The notes under the pieces: generated by a model
The model's database searches: none
The model's input: only the letters and a program-made list of their open reading frames with translations
Told to the model about the DNA's origin: nothing
Source: Gleimia sp. 6138-11-ORH1
GTDB taxonomy: Bacteria > Actinomycetota > Actinomycetes > Actinomycetales > Actinomycetaceae
Assembly (NCBI RefSeq): GCF_024814355.1
Contig: NZ_JANUXV010000002.1
Span: 248,001 to 312,000, forward strand
Reading direction: 5' to 3'
Length of the DNA: 64,000 bases
Translations under genes and position numbers: made by a program
Shown: positions 27,571 to 37,981 of the stretch, piece after piece
How positions within the stretch are numbered: position 1 is the first letter of the stretch
Layout of the letters: the number at the start of each line of letters is the position of its first letter

Positions 27571-30177
27571 TTAGTGAACTGTGACGGTTAGTTCTCCTTC
27601 ATTTTCGTCAACTTTCACATGGTCGCCGTCATTAACGCTACCGGAAAGGATTAGCTTAGCGAGTTTGTCGGCAACTTCTTTTTGTACTAGGCGTCGCAGT
27701 GGGCGAGCTCCGTATACTGGGTCATATCCGTTTTCAGTGAGCCATTGTTTCGCTGAATCGGAAATCTCTAGTTGAATCCGACGGTTTTCCAAGCGACGGC
27801 TAAATTCAGCTACTTGCAGGTCAACGATCTGACTAAGTTCAGCTTTGGTGAGGGGGCTGAAGATAATGATTTCATCAAGCCGGTTGAGAAACTCGGGTTT
27901 GAATGAAGCGCGTACAATATCCATGATTTTCGCTTGAGTTTCTGCTGGGTTTTGCATTGATGTACCTTGGGTGAGGTACTGCGATCCCAGGTTTGAGGTT
28001 AAGACGATGATGGTATTGCGGAAGTCTACTATGCGCCCTTGTCCATCTGTTAAACGCCCGTCGTCTAAAACTTGGAGCAAAATGTTAAAGACTTCCGGGT
28101 GAGCTTTTTCGACCTCGTCAAGGAGCACCACGGAATAGGGGCGTCGGCGCACAGCTTCGGTTAGTTGCCCGCCTTCTTCGTAACCGACGTACCCGGGAGG
28201 AGCTCCCACCAACCGGGCTACGGCATGCTTTTCTGAGTATTCACTCATGTCGATCCGCACGATTGCCCGTTCGTTATCGAAAAGGAAATCCGCTAAGGCT
28301 TTGGCAAGTTCTGTCTTACCCACTCCGGTTGGGCCTAGGAAGAGGAAGGATCCGGTGGGTCGGTTGGGATCTGCTACGCCGGCGCGTGAACGCCGAACCG
28401 CGTCAGAAACAGCGGTGACGGCAGCTCGTTGTCCGATTAGTCGTTTGCCCAGATTGGCTTCCATTTCAATAAGTTTTTGACTTTCTCCTTGCAACATTTT
28501 TCCGGTGGGGATCCCCGTCCAGGATTCGATTACTTCTGCAATCTCGGCTGCTCCGACGCGGTCAGCTACCAGTTGAGTTGGTAATGATGTACCTTCGGTG
28601 GGGGTGGTCGTTGATTTGTTTTCTGCTTCGGCAATGGCGGCTTCTACCGCGGGAATTTCGCCGTTTTGTAGGCGTCCTGCTTCTTCCCATTTGCCAGCTC
28701 GGATAGCGAGTTCAAGCTGGGTGTGTAACTCATCTAGTTTCACGCGGAGTTCACCAACTTGGTTTCGTCCTTGTTTTTCAGCTTCCCATTGGAGGGTTAG
28801 CTCGTTTAGGCGCTGGGTTTTGTCCGCTAGTTCGGCAGTTACTTTCTCAAGTTGGGCAGTTCCTGAAGCGTCAGGGTTTTCTTCTTCCTTCAAGTAGGAT
28901 TGTTCCATTTTTAGGCGATCGACTTGGCGTTGAAGCGCGTCGATTTCTACAGGGGAAGAGTCTAGCTCCATGCGCAAACGTGAGGCTGCCTCATCAATCA
29001 GGTCGATTGCTTTATCCGGCAATTTCCGTCCGCTAATATAGCGGTCAGAAAGTTGCGCGGCAGCGATGAGGGCGCTGTCTGTGATGGTGATTTTGTGGTG
29101 TGCTTCGTATTTAGGGGCGATTCCTCGGAGGATTGCGATGGTGTCTTCGACACTTGGTTCGCCTACGAATACTTGCTGGAAGCGGCGTTCTAAGGCGGGG
29201 TCTTTTTCAATGTTTTCGCGGTATTCGTCTAGGGTGGTTGCGCCGACTAGGCGTAGTTCTCCGCGAGCGAGCATTGGTTTGAGCATATTTCCGGCGTCCA
29301 TGGCGCCCTCGGATCCACCTCCGGCTCCAACTACGGTGTGGAGTTCGTCAATGAAGGTGATGATTTCTCCTTCGGCGGCGGAGATTTCGGCGAGGACGGC
29401 TTTGAGGCGTTCTTCAAATTCTCCGCGGTATTTTGCGCCCGCTACCATGGAGGCTATGTCTAGGGCGATTAGTCGTTTGCCTTTTAGCGAGGTAGGTACG
29501 TCACCGGTGATAATGCGTTGTGCTAGGCCTTCTACTACGGCGGTTTTTCCTACTCCGGGTTCGCCGATTAGGACGGGGTTGTTTTTGGTGCGGCGGGAGA
29601 GGACTTGTACAACGCGGCGGATTTCTTCGTCGCGTCCGATAACTGGGTCGAGTTTTCCGTTGCGGGCGACTTCGGTTAAGTCGCGTCCGTATTTTTTGAG
29701 GGTTTCGAAGGTGCCTTCTGGGTCTGGGGTGGTCACTGGTTGCGTCCTTAGGGTGTCCAGGGTTTGGGTTAGTTTTGTTTCGTTTACGTTGGCATTTGCC
29801 AGTATTTTCGCGGTTTGTTCGCTTACTTGTGGTTGGGCGAGGGCGATAAGTACGTGTTCGGTGGAGACGTATTCGTCTCCACGTTTTTCAGCGTATTCTT
29901 GGGATTTGTTGAGGGTTTTTACGATTGCTTTGCTGGTTTGGGCTTCGCGGGTAGTGGTTCCGCTGCTGGCAGGGAGATTCACGAGGGCGGTACGTGTTTG
30001 GCTGCCGATGGTTTTTAGGTCTGCTCCGCTGGCGTTTAGAAGGCTTACGGCGATGCCGTCGGTGTCTTCTAAAATGGCGTTTAGGAGGTGGAGTGGTTCG
30101 ACGGTGGGGTTTTTGGCGGCGTTGGCGTGTTGTATCGCGTTACTGAGGGCTTGTTGGAGGCGGTTGGTTAGTTGCAT
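27571..30177 (-). CDS. clpB: ClpB disaggregase chaperone
   Basis: 868 residues, full length. Clp-N repeats at about 1-140, first AAA module with [13 protein letters not shown] (about 205), coiled-coil middle domain (about 400-520), second AAA module with [13 protein letters not shown] (about 610), C-terminal domain from about 760. It threads aggregated proteins with DnaK. A HAIR box upstream (30231) shows HspR control. Three motif A copies sit in variable segments (EGTSL near 532, QGTSM near 740, DVPTS near 228), and two motif B copies also lie in the gene. Confidence 0.96.
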   Translation of the reverse strand: MQLTNRLQQALSNAIQHANAAKNPTVEPLHLLNAILEDTDGIAVSLLNASGADLKTIGSQTRTALVNLPASSGTTTREAQTSKAIVKTLNKSQEYAEKRGDEYVSTEHVLIALAQPQVSEQTAKILANANVNETKLTQTLDTLRTQPVTTPDPEGTFETLKKYGRDLTEVARNGKLDPVIGRDEEIRRVVQVLSRRTKNNPVLIGEPGVGKTAVVEGLAQRIITGDVPTSLKGKRLIALDIASMVAGAKYRGEFEERLKAVLAEISAAEGEIITFIDELHTVVGAGGGSEGAMDAGNMLKPMLARGELRLVGATTLDEYRENIEKDPALERRFQQVFVGEPSVEDTIAILRGIAPKYEAHHKITITDSALIAAAQLSDRYISGRKLPDKAIDLIDEAASRLRMELDSSPVEIDALQRQVDRLKMEQSYLKEEENPDASGTAQLEKVTAELADKTQRLNELTLQWEAEKQGRNQVGELRVKLDELHTQLELAIRAGKWEEAGRLQNGEIPAVEAAIAEAENKSTTTPTEGTSLPTQLVADRVGAAEIAEVIESWTGIPTGKMLQGESQKLIEMEANLGKRLIGQRAAVTAVSDAVRRSRAGVADPNRPTGSFLFLGPTGVGKTELAKALADFLFDNERAIVRIDMSEYSEKHAVARLVGAPPGYVGYEEGGQLTEAVRRRPYSVVLLDEVEKAHPEVFNILLQVLDDGRLTDGQGRIVDFRNTIIVLTSNLGSQYLTQGTSMQNPAETQAKIMDIVRASFKPEFLNRLDEIIIFSPLTKAELSQIVDLQVAEFSRRLENRRIQLEISDSAKQWLTENGYDPVYGARPLRRLVQKEVADKLAKLILSGSVNDGDHVKVDENEGELTVTVH

Positions 30178-30230
30178 TTTGGTTCTGCTTTCTTTTGTTT
30201 CAAGGTACGTGCTTGGTTAAAAACAGTAAC

Positions 30231-30251
30231 CTTGAGCGTATCTGACTCAAC
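30231..30251 (-). promoter_or_regulatory. HAIR box (HspR operator) upstream of clpB
   Basis: CTTGAGC-N7-ACTCAAC closely matches the actinobacterial HAIR consensus CTTGAGT-N7-ACTCAAG. It lies 54 bp before the clpB start; HspR is encoded at 42501. Confidence 0.88.
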
Positions 30252-30373
30252 TTTATAGGTTTAGTCTACTACGCTCAACTTTGTTTGTCTTGTAATAAAC
30301 AGCGATTAACGCCCTCGAAAAAATGCAAGCACGTACCTTGCCTCGAAACTGCAAAACCGCAAAAAACCAAGCC

Positions 30374-31219
30374 TTACGGTTTAAACCACGCCTGATACAA
30401 CCCGTAAAAATTCAAATTTCCCCAAGTTGAACAAGCCTCACTAACCCCAGATAAAGTCAGGTCACTCGGCTGATAAGGCGTGTAGTTATACAAACCTGCC
30501 GTAGCCTGATTCTCCACCCACACCGGCCGAGAACCACACGCACGATCTGGGTGAAAATAAAGCAAATTCTCTTGCTCAGCCTTCACCGCATAAAGCTGCG
30601 GGCGCAACCGGTAACGCTGAAACTGCTGCGCCGCCCCATAAACTTGATTCTCAAACCCATAAAACTGCTCATCACACTTCGCACTGTCCGGACACCCGTA
30701 ACCCATCGCAATCTGATAACGCTCCGAAGTCAGTTTCCGCCCCGACGCAGTCAGCAATCCCTGCTCTTTTTGTAAAGTAACCAACAACACCTGCGGGTTC
30801 ACCTGGCACGCCTGCGAAACCTGATAAATCACGCCCGCAGCATCCAAATATCCACCCGCCAACGGATAAGGACAGTACTGGCTCGCCGGACGCGGGTCCA
30901 CCCGCACCGAAAAATCCGCCAAACAAGGAACATCACCATTCCCCACACACCCCTTATTCCACTCTTGAATAAAGGTACGTACTTGCGATTCGCTCATCGC
31001 ATCCGCATTAAAAAACTCTGCGTCAGAAATTAAATTCCCCGGATTAAACCCCGCCAACTTTAACTGCGGAGTTCGCGGCGCACTCTGCCCACCCTCAGCA
31101 GGCAAATTAAAATGCGCAAATTCCTTTTGCATCTGCTCATAAAGATGAGAATACGCAAAATAACAAGCCACCCCCAGCCCCGCAAAAAGCAGCACTTTAA
31201 GTACATTCTTAAAACGCAT
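30374..31219 (-). CDS. Membrane-anchored extracellular protein, actinobacterial hemagglutinin/lysozyme-like family
   Basis: 281 residues with an N-terminal membrane anchor (about 7-22). The rest resembles actinobacterial proteins often named hemagglutinin: FNPGNLISDAEFFNADAMSE, then QVNPQVLLVTLQKEQGLLT, whose Glu-containing helix recalls lysozyme-like folds, and a C-terminal YNYTPYQPS and NFYGLYQAWF. Eight or so cysteines suggest disulfides outside the cell. It follows the phosphatase gene by 3 nt in a three-gene operon. Enzymatic activity is inference. Confidence 0.7.
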   Translation of the reverse strand: MRFKNVLKVLLFAGLGVACYFAYSHLYEQMQKEFAHFNLPAEGGQSAPRTPQLKLAGFNPGNLISDAEFFNADAMSESQVRTFIQEWNKGCVGNGDVPCLADFSVRVDPRPASQYCPYPLAGGYLDAAGVIYQVSQACQVNPQVLLVTLQKEQGLLTASGRKLTSERYQIAMGYGCPDSAKCDEQFYGFENQVYGAAQQFQRYRLRPQLYAVKAEQENLLYFHPDRACGSRPVWVENQATAGLYNYTPYQPSDLTLSGVSEACSTWGNLNFYGLYQAWFKP

Positions 31220-31222
31220 AAC

Positions 31223-31765
31223 CTACTGCTGTTCCAAACGCACTTTAATCTCAGCTAACAAAGCTGGCACGCTTCTCTCAATCGTCGCTAACGTCTCTTC
31301 AAAATCCGCTTGGTCACCATACCAAGGGTCAGGAACGTCCAAAACCCGCTCAGAAACAACTACTTCATTTCCCGAGGGCGCCCCCAAACCTCCCTGCGGA
31401 TCAAAAGCTCGAAACATAACCAACCTACTAAAACCACCCTCATCCACCAAAGGAACACGAAAACGGTTTGCCAAACCCTCCACCGCTTGAAAATGACGGT
31501 ACGTCATTGCCAAAATCAAGTCACACGAAAGTAAATCTTCCCCAGAAAGCTGCTTTGCACTGTGTTCTGGAAGCACGTACCCTGCGTTTTTCAACGTGCG
31601 TTGCGCTCGATAATCAATCGGATTCCCCTGCTCTTCAGCAGAAATTCCCGAAGAAACAACCTCAACTTCAAGACCAGCTTTTTGCAAATGCTCGTTAAGT
31701 ACAATCTGCGCCATCACAGAACGGCAAATATTCCCAGTACACACCATCATCACACGGTACGTCAT
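31223..31765 (-). CDS. Low-molecular-weight protein-tyrosine phosphatase
   Basis: 180 residues from ATG 31765 (GGTGA RBS 7 nt upstream). C9-TGNIC-R15-S is the phosphate loop, followed by the usual SSGISAEEQGNPID; VPDPWYG carries the general acid Asp near the C-terminus. Such phosphatases (Wzb/PtpA type) act on bacterial tyrosine kinases, often in polysaccharide export. It lies between a CapD-like enzyme and a surface protein in one operon. Confidence 0.9.
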   Translation of the reverse strand: MTYRVMMVCTGNICRSVMAQIVLNEHLQKAGLEVEVVSSGISAEEQGNPIDYRAQRTLKNAGYVLPEHSAKQLSGEDLLSCDLILAMTYRHFQAVEGLANRFRVPLVDEGGFSRLVMFRAFDPQGGLGAPSGNEVVVSERVLDVPDPWYGDQADFEETLATIERSVPALLAEIKVRLEQQ

Positions 31766-31772
31766 CGCCAAA

Positions 31773-32840
31773 TCACCTTTCTAACAAAACCTCATTAAAA
31801 CTAACGCCACCTACATCTAAAGGTTGTCCCTTAATAAACCAACACCGTTCACTCTCAGACACCACCACTTCCGCAGCTCCTACCAGCACTTCACGAGTCT
31901 TATCTCCCCTACGCGGCCCCGTAAAAACTAAAGGTACATCAACGCCCATTTCATCCATCACCTGCTCAGCCAATTTCACCACAGGAACTTCCTGCCCCAT
32001 TTTTAACACGGCAGTCTGCCCATTTCGTGCCTTCCCAATAGATAAAAGCACCAGTTCGCAAGCTTCTTCTAAAGACATCAAAAACCTGCTTGCTTCTTCT
32101 GTAGTGATCGTCAAAGGCAAGCCCCTTTCAATTTGAAACTTAAACGTCTCAGAAACTGAACCGCGTGAACCCACCACATTTCCAAAACGCACATTGACGT
32201 ACCTTAGGGATGAAGAACGAACACCGCCCGCATGAGACGAAATCGTTTGCTGTGCGCCCTCGGAAAAAGTCCTTCCAGCTTCTTTCTTAGGATGGGGATC
32301 TGTCTTTTGAATCTCCCAGCCGCCTGCAGCAACCTCAAAGCCTTGCCCCAACCCAGCTGTGGTAACTAACCGCTCAGCCAAATGCTTGGATTTTCCCAAA
32401 ACCGTGGTCGGATCGGCAGCTTTATCAGTTGAAATATGCAAGAACGTACCTACGTTAAAAGCCTTAGCCAACGAAAGCAAATGCACCGTCCCCAATACGT
32501 TTGTTTTCCACGCTTCAGCGGGAAAACGCTCCAAGAGAGGCACGTGTTTAAGCGCTGCCGCGTGGATCACCACCGAAGGTACATACTTAGCGAAAACCTC
32601 CGCTAAAGCCTCCCTATCGCGAATATCAGCAAGCACAAAACGCTCATCCGAAAGCAAGCCGGTTCCCAAAAGCTCCAGCTCTAAAGTGTGCAAATGCGAA
32701 CCATCTCTATCTAATAAGACAAGTTGCTCACACCCTAAGGAAAATAGTTTCCGCGCCAATTGCCTACCAACGCTTCCACCTGCGCCAGTAATCAATATCC
32801 GCCTATCTTTAAGAAAAGCTAAATCCATTTCCCCACTCAT
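31773..32840 (-). CDS. CapD/FlaA1-like nucleotide-sugar dehydratase/epimerase
   Basis: About 355 residues. ILITGAGGSVGRQLARKL is the NAD-binding motif; HAAALKHVPLLE and STDKAADPTTVLGKSK are the characteristic CapD/FlaA1 segments, with VLGKSK where other short-chain enzymes have YxxxK. It lacks the N-terminal membrane domain of long CapD proteins. Likely product: modified UDP-GlcNAc for surface glycan. ATG 32840 is used; ATG 32828 (after GGGGA) is an alternative. Several motif A copies and one motif B copy lie inside. Confidence 0.82.
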   Translation of the reverse strand: MSGEMDLAFLKDRRILITGAGGSVGRQLARKLFSLGCEQLVLLDRDGSHLHTLELELLGTGLLSDERFVLADIRDREALAEVFAKYVPSVVIHAAALKHVPLLERFPAEAWKTNVLGTVHLLSLAKAFNVGTFLHISTDKAADPTTVLGKSKHLAERLVTTAGLGQGFEVAAGGWEIQKTDPHPKKEAGRTFSEGAQQTISSHAGGVRSSSLRYVNVRFGNVVGSRGSVSETFKFQIERGLPLTITTEEASRFLMSLEEACELVLLSIGKARNGQTAVLKMGQEVPVVKLAEQVMDEMGVDVPLVFTGPRRGDKTREVLVGAAEVVVSESERCWFIKGQPLDVGGVSFNEVLLER

Positions 32841-32960
32841 TAACACAAGCACGTACCTTCAAAACAGACGAAAAACGCTACAAACCTTACATTTTCTAAT
32901 CCGTTATAAAACAGCTGGCCACCCCATATAGAGCGCCAGCTGCCTAAGAAACTTTACCTA

Positions 32961-33935
<975 letters not shown>

Positions 33936-34031
33936 TCAACTCCTTTTTCCTTGTTGATTAAAGTATATCTACGCAGCCGCTGTTTTAAGTGCTGGACACC
34001 TGATCGTGAGACTATCTAATAATCTACAAAC

Positions 34032-34128
34032 ACGTACCTTTGGTAGAAAATACACTTTAGCCTTAAAAACTGGCTTTAGGTACAACAACGTACCTTTGGT
34101 GGAAACTGCGTCCCAAGGTACGCCCTCG
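34032..34128. repeat. Two motif A copies and an A/B chimera upstream of nrdF
   Basis: Reverse motif A copies at 34032 and 34088 are followed by AAGGTACGCCCTCGG at 34115, where the first half of motif A runs into motif B. Confidence 0.75.
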
Positions 34129-34228
34129 GAGAATACCTAACTGTCCACATGCCAATTTGTAAGCAAATTATCCACAGTTTCTGAAACAGACTGCGGCGTT
34201 AAAACACATTTTTTAGTAAACAAAAGAT

Positions 34229-35218
34229 ATGCAAGCAACTTTTTCTTTAATTTCCACGGCGCATATCGCGTTAAATAAGCTCCTAAAATCACTTCCCAGC
34301 CCGCCAACTCCACCAAAAATTGTTTCCCGCCGATGGTGTGTACTATTTTTACCCACCCAACTGTGGGAACGAAATAGAATAATCCACTTAGCTCGTCTAA
34401 GAGAAACTATCGGAAACTCAGGGCCACACACATACGCTACTTTAGAGTCCGCCAGTCTCTTATATGAAACTGAAGTTTTAGACTTTAATGTTGAAGTCTA
34501 CTTAACTTTTCGGGCGAATCATCAAAGAAGGAAAACACGGGTAGGAGCTTTCATTCGCGACCTGCAGGCTTCTACCGTGCATCGAATCCGCCGCAATCAT
34601 TTACCTAAAGAAGCTTATACTCTTGTGCAGGGCGTCCCAACGTTAAAACCTGAATACTTGATTTTGGAATACCTGTCCTTAAAAGATACTGAAAGGGCAT
34701 TCGTTGGGGCAGAAAGCCTATTTAGAAAACTCTGCGGAGATAATAAGTGGAAACGCAAAGAAGTTGAAGAAGCTGCATTAAAGTTAAAAAGAAAACTACG
34801 CGCGTTGGTGTTAAACAAAGGCTACCCGTATGCGCGTAAAAGAATCCTAGGTCGCTTAGATTTTATTGGCCCGTGGAGTGATTCTGCTGCGGAAAGCCGT
34901 TTTAAAGCACAGCTTTTCTTGCGTGGTTTTCCTACTCCGGTGCAACAAAAGCTCGTGGTTATCGATGGGCGTGTATTTTTTGTCGATGCAGCTTGGCTTA
35001 AATTTGGGGTATTCGCTGAAGTTGATGGTGACATAAAATATCAAAATGATGCGGCGGGAAAAGTTCGTTTAGCTGAAAAACGGCGGGAAAGTTTCATTCG
35101 CCGGGTTATTCCTCATGTGGTGCGGTTTAGTTGGAAAGATTTATCCGAGGACGCCAAGTTCATGTCTTTAAGTAGATTCTTCCCACCGGGCACGATGAAT
35201 GTTCCACGGGTTTTGTGA
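34229..35218 (+). CDS. Hypothetical protein with a C-terminal DUF559/Vsr-like nuclease fold
   Basis: 329 residues. The N-terminal two-thirds resemble actinobacterial proteins with an abortive-infection AbiEi-like layout, though I cannot confirm it. The C-terminal part (ESRFKAQLFLRGFPTPVQQ, then FFVDAAWLKFGVFAEVDGDIKY) follows the pattern E...D...ExDG of the DUF559/very-short-patch PD-(D/E)xK fold. The start at 34229 has no good RBS and could be internal. It may form a unit with the next gene (12-bp gap). Function unknown. Confidence 0.6.
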   Translation: MQATFSLISTAHIALNKLLKSLPSPPTPPKIVSRRWCVLFLPTQLWERNRIIHLARLRETIGNSGPHTYATLESASLLYETEVLDFNVEVYLTFRANHQRRKTRVGAFIRDLQASTVHRIRRNHLPKEAYTLVQGVPTLKPEYLILEYLSLKDTERAFVGAESLFRKLCGDNKWKRKEVEEAALKLKRKLRALVLNKGYPYARKRILGRLDFIGPWSDSAAESRFKAQLFLRGFPTPVQQKLVVIDGRVFFVDAAWLKFGVFAEVDGDIKYQNDAAGKVRLAEKRRESFIRRVIPHVVRFSWKDLSEDAKFMSLSRFFPPGTMNVPRVL

Positions 35219-35230
35219 CATGATGAATGC

Positions 35231-37336
35231 ATGACTATTATTGCCGCTGCAGATGGTTCTGCCTTAAAAAATCCCGGCCCTACTGGATGGGCGTGGGCGA
35301 TTGATGAAAGTTCTTGGCGTGCCGGAGGGTTTGCGCATGGGACGAATAATATTGGTGAGCTTTACGCTGTTTTGGATTTGTTGCAAGCCACAGCTGAGGT
35401 AAATGAGCCCCTACATATTTTGGCTGATTCACAATACGTTATTAATACTTTTACGAAGTGGATTTACGGTTGGAAACGTAAGGGGTGGAAAAAGGCTGAT
35501 GGTTCTGCCGTACTAAATGTTGAGTTAATTAAACAGATTGATGAGCTTTTGCAAGGTCGTGTAGTTACCTGGGAGTGGGTTAAGGGACACAGTGGCCATG
35601 CTTTGAATGAGTTTGTTGATAAAAAAGCTCGTGCTGCTGCCTCCGCATATAAGGAAAGTTCCCCCGTTGAAAGCGGCCCCGGTTTAAATCTTTCTAAGGT
35701 ACGTGCTTACCCAACAAACTCTGAAGGTACGTCCATAGACTTTGCTGCAGAGCATACTTCCCCTGCTCAAACTGCACCAAAGAGCAGTAATGCGAAGACT
35801 GCAGCGCAAGCAGAAATGGATCTGTTTTCTTTTTCCACTTCAAGTTCCCTTTCAGGTTCCACTTTAGGTTCTGTTGAAAACTCCTCCCTCCCCAGCTCAG
35901 TACCGCCTAAAGAAACACAGGGAAACACTGAAAACCCCGCGCTCGTGGAAGAATCCGCGAAAACTGCGCCTTCCAAAACCGTTATTTCTAGCGAAAGAAT
36001 AGGAGCTGAATCAGTGAACACCTATAAGGTACGTGGTCTCAATGTGGCAGATCATTTTCTGACTGTTCCTTTAGACCATGCAGATCCTAACGGAACGCAA
36101 ATCACTTTATTTGTGCGTGAGATTTGCGATGGTGAGCTGGGGGATATTAAAAAACCCGCTTTGATTTATATGCAAGGTGGCCCCGGAGGAAGAGGTCCTC
36201 GCCCCGGAGATTATCGTTCCGGCTGGATTGGTGAAGCACTAAAGAAGTACCGTGTGCTTTTACTTGATCAGCGGGGTACGGGGCTTTCCACGCGCCTTGA
36301 CGAAGATACGTTATCGACGTTTAGAACCGCGCCAGAAGCTGCGAATTATCTGAAGTTTTTCCGAGCTGATTCGATTGTCAAAGACGCTGAGCTGGTCCGC
36401 GCCCGCTTTAATGGGGGTAAGTCGTGGGTTAGTTTAGGCCAGTCTTATGGTGGTTTCATCAATACTACGTATTTGTCGCTTTATCCTGAGGCTTTAGAAG
36501 CGGTTTTCTTTACGGGCGGTTTGCCTGGTTTAACTAGTATTGATGAGATTTACACAAGGACGTACCTTGCAACGGCGGAGCGGAATAAGGTTTACTTTTC
36601 GCGTTTCCAGCAGGATGAACGCGTTTTACGTGATTTGATTGCGCATTTACAGTCTCATGAAGAAAAACTTCCCAATGGCGAAGTTCTTTCTGCAGGGCGT
36701 TTGAGAATGTTAGGTCTTCTTTTAGGTGGCCAGTCCGGTTTTGATCGGCTTCATTATTTCTTTGAAGCTCCTTTCTCTACGGTTAATGGTGAGAAGCGTT
36801 TAAGTAAGCAGTTCCTTGATTCGGTGTATAGGGAAGTTTCGATGGGAGATTCTCCTTTGTATGCGCTGATGCATGAAACAATCTATGCGGGGGCGCTTGC
36901 ATCACTTTCGGGAACTGCAACTAACTGGGGGGCTTGGCGTTTATTAGAGCAAGTGGGGTCAAAGATTCCTGAGGGGTTTGCTTTTAATCCTGACCCGCGT
37001 GATCTTTCTACTCCTGTTTATTTGACGGGGGAGCATATTTATCCGTGGCTTTTTGAGGAAGATTTCGCGTTAAAACCGTTAAAAGAAGTTGCAGATTTGC
37101 TTGCTAAGGAAACTGCCTGGCCAGTGTTGTACGATGAGGGTATGTTGGCTTCTTCTGAGGTTCCCGCTGCCGCAGCGGTTTACTTTGAAGATATGTTTGT
37201 TCCTACTGAGCTTTCCTTGCGCACTGCCGAGCTAGCAAAAGTTCGCACGTGGGTGACGAATGAGTTCCAGCATGATGGTTTACGAATGGATGGCGCGCGT
37301 ATTTTTGAGCGTTTGTCTTCTTTAGCTTTTGAATAG
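35231..37336 (+). CDS. RNase HI fused to a proline iminopeptidase-like (S33) alpha/beta hydrolase
   Basis: 701 residues. Residues 1-140 are RNase HI with D8, E43, D66, D130 and the WVKGHSGH loop. A Ser/Thr/Pro-rich linker covers about 145-260. From about 262 an S33 hydrolase follows: YMQGGPGG oxyanion region, LLLDQRGTGLS and the nucleophile GQSYGG, to the end (about 440 residues, a full enzyme). The frame has no stop, but AGGAG with 8-nt spacing precedes an in-frame GTG at 36014, exactly at the hydrolase boundary, so it may also be made alone. Two motif A copies lie in the linker and one at the GTG. Confidence 0.85.
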   Translation: MTIIAAADGSALKNPGPTGWAWAIDESSWRAGGFAHGTNNIGELYAVLDLLQATAEVNEPLHILADSQYVINTFTKWIYGWKRKGWKKADGSAVLNVELIKQIDELLQGRVVTWEWVKGHSGHALNEFVDKKARAAASAYKESSPVESGPGLNLSKVRAYPTNSEGTSIDFAAEHTSPAQTAPKSSNAKTAAQAEMDLFSFSTSSSLSGSTLGSVENSSLPSSVPPKETQGNTENPALVEESAKTAPSKTVISSERIGAESVNTYKVRGLNVADHFLTVPLDHADPNGTQITLFVREICDGELGDIKKPALIYMQGGPGGRGPRPGDYRSGWIGEALKKYRVLLLDQRGTGLSTRLDEDTLSTFRTAPEAANYLKFFRADSIVKDAELVRARFNGGKSWVSLGQSYGGFINTTYLSLYPEALEAVFFTGGLPGLTSIDEIYTRTYLATAERNKVYFSRFQQDERVLRDLIAHLQSHEEKLPNGEVLSAGRLRMLGLLLGGQSGFDRLHYFFEAPFSTVNGEKRLSKQFLDSVYREVSMGDSPLYALMHETIYAGALASLSGTATNWGAWRLLEQVGSKIPEGFAFNPDPRDLSTPVYLTGEHIYPWLFEEDFALKPLKEVADLLAKETAWPVLYDEGMLASSEVPAAAAVYFEDMFVPTELSLRTAELAKVRTWVTNEFQHDGLRMDGARIFERLSSLAFE

Positions 37337-37349
37337 ATTTGGAGTGATG

Positions 37350-37835
37350 ATGTCGAGTTTTCTTGAAAGCGGCAAGGACGCTTTAGTTTCAGCGCATGTT
37401 TGGTCTGAGAATAATCCTAAGGCCTCTTACCTGTTGGTTTGGACTGGTACAACGTTTGCTTGGTATGCCCTGCCAGATTTTTGTCGCAGTAAGGTTTTGC
37501 GTTTTTTGATTAAGTCAAAATTAACTGCTGGTCTTTTCTGGCATGAGTTGCATTTAGATGCTACTGCCGCGCAGGTGTCTCAGTTTGAAGCGGCCACAGA
37601 GAAGCTGGTTTCTGACTGGCCAAAAGAGCGTATTTTGCTTGTTGGTGGCGCGGTCTTGGTTGCGTCTTTGGGAGCGGCTATTGCGTTTGAGAAGTTCCTT
37701 TTCCAGCGGGCAGAGCGCAAGCGTGCTTTGGGAAGCCGGTTTGCGCATACTAAGCAGGCTCTGGTGTTGGCTGGTTTAGCTGCTGCTGGTGCAAAGCTGG
37801 TGGGTGACAGTCTCTACAGCGAAGTTTCTGCTTAG
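37350..37835 (+). CDS. Hypothetical membrane protein
   Basis: 161 residues from ATG 37350, which has GGAG 5 nt upstream. A hydrophobic segment (ERILLVGGAVLVASLGAAIAFEKFLF) near the middle and another near the C-terminus (ALVLAGLAAAGAKLV) predict two membrane helices. No known domain is recognised. It begins 13 bp after the RNase H-hydrolase stop and probably shares its transcript. Confidence 0.6.
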   Translation: MSSFLESGKDALVSAHVWSENNPKASYLLVWTGTTFAWYALPDFCRSKVLRFLIKSKLTAGLFWHELHLDATAAQVSQFEAATEKLVSDWPKERILLVGGAVLVASLGAAIAFEKFLFQRAERKRALGSRFAHTKQALVLAGLAAAGAKLVGDSLYSEVSA

Positions 37836-37854
37836 TTTTCTTTTTCCGAGGGCG

Positions 37855-37890
37855 CCCCGATAGGTTTTTTAACGTTTATACCTATCGGGG
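37855..37890 (+). terminator. Rho-independent terminator, preceded by motif B
   Basis: CCCCGATAGGT (37855) and ACCTATCGGGG (37880-37890) form an 11-bp stem followed by TTCTCTTATTTTT. A motif B copy (TTTTTCCGAGGGCG) abuts the left arm. Confidence 0.8.
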
Positions 37891-37926
37891 TTCTCTTATT
37901 TTTAGGTTCGGTTTCTGCACTAATGT

Positions 37927-37963
37927 AGGTACGTGGTTGCATTTTTATTGCAACCACGTACCT
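37927..37963. repeat. Motif A hairpin (15-bp perfect arms) before ptrB end
   Basis: AGGTACGTGGTTGCA and TGCAACCACGTACCT flank a 7-nt loop, between convergent genes. It likely helps terminate the ptrB transcript, whose stop is 19 bp away. Confidence 0.8.
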
Positions 37964-37981
37964 TTGGGAATTTGTGGTTAG

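Noticed and set aside
28600-30220. Long open frames on the + strand opposite clpB
   Set aside because: They are shadows of clpB codon use; no RBS or family similarity.
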